Shown here piece by piece: positions 32,801 through 36,351 of a DNA stretch of 36,351 nt. The notes below the pieces were generated by a model. That model saw only the letters and a list, made by a program, of their open reading frames with translations. It was not told where the DNA came from and ran no database searches. Within the stretch, counting starts at the first letter, position 1, and every line of letters begins with the position of its first letter. Both the position numbers and the translations under genes were made by a program. This stretch comes from JBCCMA01 sp045107005 (GTDB lineage: Bacteria; Pseudomonadota; Gammaproteobacteria; Steroidobacterales; JBCCMA01), in the NCBI GenBank assembly GCA_045107005.1, contig JBGCFP010000219.1:1-36351 (forward strand). Reading direction: 5' to 3'.

Positions 32801-32845
32801 CGAGCGCTTTCTGGCCGCGAGTCTAACACAGCTAAAGAGCGCTCG
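32801..32845. repeat. Inverted repeat upstream of the cNMP-rhodanese gene
   Basis: CGAGCGCT (32801-32808) and AGCGCTCG (32838-32845) are perfect eight-base arms 29 bases apart, in the gap between the thioesterase stop and the cNMP-rhodanese start. No T-run follows on either strand. An operator pair or a Rho-assisted stop for the fad operon are both possible. Confidence 0.4.
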
Positions 32846-32886
32846 GGGCTAACGGCGTCACACACTGATGGGTCCAATTCGAGGGG

Positions 32887-33306
32887 CTAGCCGTCAGACG
32901 TTGTGGCGGGTGGAAGAGGCTTTTTCTGTCGATCTTCGCCCACGTGCACGTAGATAAACGACGCACTGGCCACTTCGATGTGTTGACCTGGCTCATTGCC
33001 CGGTCGTTCGGCATAAACACGCACGCCCACTTTCATGGAAGTCCGGCCAACGTGCTCGATATTGGTAAAGAATGTCACGACATCGCCGACATATACCGGC
33101 GCGACGAAGTCAAAATCCTTGACCGCAACCGTGACCACCTTGCCCTGAGCCCGCCGATAGGCATGTGTGGCACCCGCGATGTCGGCGTGGGACATCAACC
33201 AGCCGCCAAAAATGTCGCCCAGCCAGTTGGCATCGGCCGGCATCGCCATGGTCCGAACCGAAGGTTCGCCATGTCTGGACTGCAGCAGTCGCCGCGGATC
33301 TTCCAT
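32887..33306 (-). CDS. YciA-like acyl-CoA thioesterase (hotdog fold)
   Basis: A 139-residue hotdog-fold enzyme hydrolysing acyl-CoA. The YciA/BACH-type signature is present: VRTMAMPADANWLGDIFGGWLMSHAD, with the catalytic Asp in the GDIFGGW segment, then VKDFDFVAPVYVGDVV. It would free CoA or remove dead-end acyl-CoA. The ATG at 33306 shares a base with the fadJ stop (TGATG), so it is translated with the beta-oxidation genes. Confidence 0.88.
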   Translation of the reverse strand: MEDPRRLLQSRHGEPSVRTMAMPADANWLGDIFGGWLMSHADIAGATHAYRRAQGKVVTVAVKDFDFVAPVYVGDVVTFFTNIEHVGRTSMKVGVRVYAERPGNEPGQHIEVASASFIYVHVGEDRQKKPLPPATTSDG

Positions 33307-35387
33307 CACGCCGGGTCGTCCGACGGCGTCGCGACGTCTTGTGCCTGACGCGCGGCCTGTTCTTGTTGCAGGTGGCTCCAGTACGCATCGGGCGCAAAGC
33401 GTTCACCGTAACGGCCGGCAAGGTCATTGAGCCGGGTGACCAGATTGTCGATGCCGCGGTCGCGCGCATACTGAATCGGCCCGCCGCGAAACGGCGCGAA
33501 GCCGGTGCCAAAAATGACGCCGCCGTCGAGCAGGTCAGCGTCTTCGACAATGCCTTCGCGCAGACACGCCGCGGCTTCGTTGACGAACGGCAGTAACAGC
33601 CGATCGGTCAGGTCCTCCGCTATGGCATCGTTGCTGGCTTTGGGCTTGACGGCCTTGCCTTTTTTCCAGTCGTAGAATCCGCGACCGGTTTTCTTGCCCA
33701 GATCCTTGCGCTCGACCATTTGGCTTAGTCGGTCCGGAATTTCCATGCCAAATTCCCTGGCGAACACATTGGCCACGTGCAGGCAGACGTCCAACCCGAC
33801 GGTGTCGGCCAGTTCCACCGGACCCATGGGCATCCCGAACTGTTCAGCGGCGCGGTCAATCACGGCGAGCGGCACGCCCTCGGTGCCAATGCGCATCGCC
33901 TCTATCATGTACGGAAACAAAATGCGGTTGACGACAAACCCCGGCGCGCTGCGACACGGCAGCGGCAGGCGGCTGATGCGTCGCGCGAACTGAACACCTT
34001 TGGCCGCTTCATTGCGATCGGTTTGATCGCCGTAGATCACTTCCACCAACGGCATCTTTGCCACCGGATTGAAAAAGTGCAGGCCGATCAGTCGCTCGGG
34101 ACGATCAAGCACGGTCGCCAATTCTTCGAGGCGAATGCTCGACGTATTGGTGGCCAAAATAGCGTGCGTCTTCATGCGCGGTTCCAGCGATCGATAAAGC
34201 GCCTGTTTGGCTTCTGTGTTTTCGAAAATCGCCTCGATCACAACATCAGCGTCGTCGACACCGTTGCCCGCCACATCGGGCATGAGTCGATCGGCAGCGC
34301 CTTGGATCAGATGCGGACGACGCAGCTTCTTTTTGAACAGCGCGTGCGCGCGCTCGATGGCAGGCCCGATGTATTTGGGTTCGCGATCCTGCAGCGTGAC
34401 GGAAAACCCGCGCACCGCGCACCATGCCGCGATGTCGCCACCCATAACGCCAGCACCGATGACGTGGACGTGGCTGGGCTTAAACGTCTTGTCTGCGGCT
34501 TGCGCCTTCAGGCGATCCTGGAGCAAAAACACGCGGACGAGATTGCGTGAGGTGGGTGTACACATCAGACGCGCGATCGAGCGCGCCTCTTTGTCGTACA
34601 TCAAAGACCAGTCCCACGCGTATTCTTTCCACAAATCGATAATGGCGTAGGGCGCAGGATAGTGGTCCTTGCGGGCTTTCTTCGCCACCTGCTTCTCGGA
34701 CATTCGGGCGATCAACGGGCGCATCACGCCACTGTTCATCGCTTTGCCCTTGGCGCCTGGTTTGCGTTTTTTGGGCGGCGACAGCGCCATCTGAAGGGCG
34801 GCACGACGCAAGTGACGACGCGCGACGACCTGATCAACCAGTCCAATTTTCTTCGCCGCACGCGGCCGCAGTCCGCGCCCGGTCAGCATCATGTCGAGCG
34901 CTGCCTGTGGTCCGACCAGACGCGTGCTGCGTACGGTCCCGCCGAAGCCCGGGTGAATGCCAAGTTGAACTTCGGGCAGGCCGAGTCGCGCAGAGTCTTC
35001 GTCAACGACGATGCGGTAGTCGCAGGCGAGCGCCAGTTCCAGGCCACCGCCCAGCGCGAAACCGTTGATCAGGGCGATGGTTGGCATCGACAGCGCTTCG
35101 AGCCGATCGAACACTTTCTGTCCGGCCCGCACCAACTCGTAGGCCTGGTCCTCACCGGTCAACGCGGTAAATTCCGTAACGTCTGCGCCCGCAATAAAGC
35201 CGGTTTTTTTCATCGAATGTACGATCACCGCTTTGGGCGTGCCGGCTTCCAGATCGGCCAGCCGGTCGTTCAATTCCGCCATGACGTGAGAGGACAGCAC
35301 GTTGGCCGTCGCGTCGACTTTGTCCAGGCCAAGCCACGCGACGTTGTTATCGTCGGTCTCGAGGTGCCAGTTGATTGACGTATCCAT
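33306..35387 (-). CDS. fadJ: Beta-oxidation multifunctional alpha subunit, FadJ/FadB-like (enoyl-CoA hydratase/3-hydroxyacyl-CoA dehydrogenase)
   Basis: A 693-residue two-domain enzyme. The N-terminal crotonase domain has IAGADVTEF (65-73), GGGLELALACDYR with E117, and LGLPEVQLGIHPGFGGT with E139, the two catalytic glutamates. The dehydrogenase domain has the NAD site VIGAGVMGGDIA (309-320), the catalytic His segment GLHFFNPVAKMPLVEV, and GFVVNRILFPYM. A Lys/Arg-rich linker (PPKKRKPGAKGK, 204-215) lies between. The ATG at 35387 is chosen; the longer open frame reaching 35519 is out-of-frame thiolase. It is one base past the thiolase stop, and the two should form the trifunctional complex. FadJ is favoured over FadB by length and the fadI-fadJ gene order. 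Confidence 0.9.
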   Translation of the reverse strand: MDTSINWHLETDDNNVAWLGLDKVDATANVLSSHVMAELNDRLADLEAGTPKAVIVHSMKKTGFIAGADVTEFTALTGEDQAYELVRAGQKVFDRLEALSMPTIALINGFALGGGLELALACDYRIVVDEDSARLGLPEVQLGIHPGFGGTVRSTRLVGPQAALDMMLTGRGLRPRAAKKIGLVDQVVARRHLRRAALQMALSPPKKRKPGAKGKAMNSGVMRPLIARMSEKQVAKKARKDHYPAPYAIIDLWKEYAWDWSLMYDKEARSIARLMCTPTSRNLVRVFLLQDRLKAQAADKTFKPSHVHVIGAGVMGGDIAAWCAVRGFSVTLQDREPKYIGPAIERAHALFKKKLRRPHLIQGAADRLMPDVAGNGVDDADVVIEAIFENTEAKQALYRSLEPRMKTHAILATNTSSIRLEELATVLDRPERLIGLHFFNPVAKMPLVEVIYGDQTDRNEAAKGVQFARRISRLPLPCRSAPGFVVNRILFPYMIEAMRIGTEGVPLAVIDRAAEQFGMPMGPVELADTVGLDVCLHVANVFAREFGMEIPDRLSQMVERKDLGKKTGRGFYDWKKGKAVKPKASNDAIAEDLTDRLLLPFVNEAAACLREGIVEDADLLDGGVIFGTGFAPFRGGPIQYARDRGIDNLVTRLNDLAGRYGERFAPDAYWSHLQQEQAARQAQDVATPSDDPA

Positions 35388-35388
35388 G

Positions 35389-36351
35389 TTATTGCCCCCG
35401 TTCGAGCAGCATCGCGCCGCCTTGGCCGCCGCCGATACACAACGTGGCGATGGCGCGCTGGCCGCCGCTGTCCTTGAGCGCGTTGAGCGCATGCAAAACG
35501 ATGCGGGCGCCGCTGGCACCGACCGGATGTCCGATGCTGATGGCGCCGCCGTCGATATTAATGCGGTCCATGTCGATGTCGCCCAGCGGTTCCACTAGCT
35601 GCAGCTCGTCCCGACAGAAGTCCGCGTCTCGCCAGGCGGCGAGGCACGCCAGCACCTGGCCAGCGAACGCTTCGTTTATCTCGTAGACGTCAATATCGTC
35701 AACGGCAAGCTGCGCGCGTGATAGCAGTGGTGCCGACGCGTAGGCGGGGCCCAGTCCCATCTGTGCAGGATCGAGGCCCGACCACTGTGTGTCGACCAGA
35801 CGCCCGAGTACGGGCAAATCGTGGCGTTCCACGGCGTCAGCACTCGCCATTAGCAGCAATGCGGCACCGTCGGTGATTTGCGAGCTGTTGCCGGCGGTGA
35901 CAATGCCGCCCTGGCGATCGAAAACCGGACGCAGTTTCGCCAGCTTCTCCACACTCGAATCACGTCGTAAGCCGGTGTCTTCGTCATACACGGTGCCATC
36001 GGGCGCGTAGACCGGGATCACTTCGGGCATTCTCTTTTCATCGAAGGCGGCCGCTAATCGCAGATGGCTTTCCACGGCGTACTTGTCCATCGCGTCGCGC
36101 TCGATACCAAACCGGTGAGAGATGATTTCGCAGGTTTGGCCCATGTCCAGATCGACCGTGCTGTCGCGCAGTCCGCGCAACAGGGCAATCACCGGATTGA
36201 GAAACGCGGTCACCGGGAGCTTGCCGAACGACTTTATCTTGTCGCCCGCTTTGCGCGCTCGGGAGCTTGCCCGGAACCACGATACGGCGTCATCGTTGTA
36301 CAGCAACGGCGCGCGACTCATGGCTTCGGTTCCACCCGCGAGGACCAGATC
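35389..36351 (-). CDS. fadI: 3-ketoacyl-CoA thiolase, FadI-like (5' end outside window)
   Basis: The minus frame stays open to the window edge, where it reads LVLAGGTEAMSRAPLLY, the conserved region just before the middle of a thiolase, so about 120 N-terminal residues including the nucleophilic Cys are missing. The visible 320 residues contain MGQTCEIISHRFGI, GIVTAGNSSQITDGAAL, VYEINEAFAGQVLACL, the catalytic His in GGAISIGHPVGASGAR, and the second Cys in ATLCIGGGQGGAM. It cleaves 3-ketoacyl-CoA with CoA in the last step of beta-oxidation. It is followed by fadJ after one base. Confidence 0.92.
   Translation of the reverse strand, partial: DLVLAGGTEAMSRAPLLYNDDAVSWFRASSRARKAGDKIKSFGKLPVTAFLNPVIALLRGLRDSTVDLDMGQTCEIISHRFGIERDAMDKYAVESHLRLAAAFDEKRMPEVIPVYAPDGTVYDEDTGLRRDSSVEKLAKLRPVFDRQGGIVTAGNSSQITDGAALLLMASADAVERHDLPVLGRLVDTQWSGLDPAQMGLGPAYASAPLLSRAQLAVDDIDVYEINEAFAGQVLACLAAWRDADFCRDELQLVEPLGDIDMDRINIDGGAISIGHPVGASGARIVLHALNALKDSGGQRAIATLCIGGGQGGAMLLERGQ

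Noticed and set aside
34662..35378. Plus-strand open frame of 238 codons opposite fadJ
   Set aside because: The minus strand carries intact crotonase motifs over this interval, so the frame is a shadow.
35388..35519. N-terminal extension of fadJ by 44 codons
   Set aside because: It overlaps the thiolase C-terminus in another frame and reads as a low-complexity Ala/Arg/Ser stretch; the family start is at 35387.
1..36351. tRNA, rRNA, CRISPR array, transposase, integrase or phage gene
   Set aside because: None could be recognised on either strand; gene spacing and composition look like uniform core chromosome.

Overview
The window is about 36 kb of dense, roughly 60 % GC chromosomal DNA from an unidentified gammaproteobacterium. 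The gene content points to this: a type II secretion pseudopilin operon in the order G-H-I-J-K-L-M-N, a rhombosortase, the fabD-fabG-acpP-fabF cluster running into pabB-pabC-mltG-tmk-holB-pilZ, miaE, alaA, and a fadI/fadJ pair. Synteny partly resembles Xanthomonas/Pseudomonas-type chromosomes, but I cannot name a genus. No rRNA, tRNA, CRISPR array, insertion sequence or prophage was seen. No gap between genes exceeds about 150 bases.

Layout. 1-2.2 kb (minus): the N-terminal part of an MscS-like channel gene, preceded in its operon by an exported YtcJ-type amidohydrolase. 2.3-3.7 kb (plus): an ExeA/GspA-like AAA ATPase carrying an FHA domain. 3.7-5.6 kb (minus): miaE followed by a soluble family-2-like glycosyltransferase of unknown target. 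5.7-14.7 kb (plus): pgi, alaA and an AddB/AddA-type helicase-nuclease pair. 14.7-20.3 kb (minus): gspG to gspN, tightly packed and mostly overlapping. 20.4-29.6 kb (plus): rhombosortase, then fatty-acid synthesis, p-aminobenzoate synthesis, MltG, thymidylate kinase, DNA polymerase III delta prime and PilZ. 29.7-31.6 kb: a secreted protein ending in a dockerin-like calcium-binding module, divergent from an orphan winged-helix regulator. 31.7-36.35 kb (minus): a protein with two cyclic-nucleotide-binding domains and a rhodanese domain, a YciA-like thioesterase, the FadJ-like beta-oxidation alpha subunit and a 5'-truncated thiolase.

How the genes fit together. The gsp operon supplies the pseudopilus and the inner-membrane platform parts K, L, M and N of a type II secretion system; C, D, E and F must lie elsewhere. 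The divergent rhombosortase would process GlyGly-CTERM cargo of such a system, but no such cargo is encoded here. The fab/pab/mltG/tmk/holB block is a housekeeping superoperon joined by 4-base start/stop overlaps from pabB to holB. The fad operon is a complete beta-oxidation core plus a thioesterase.

Most of the window is ordinary core genome. The parts most worth a second look are the miaE-glycosyltransferase pair, the FHA-fused ExeA, the rhombosortase-T2SS arrangement, a PabB with a TrpE-like PIAGT motif, the dockerin-tailed exported protein with its divergent regulator, the cNMP-cNMP-rhodanese protein and the extended GspI tail.
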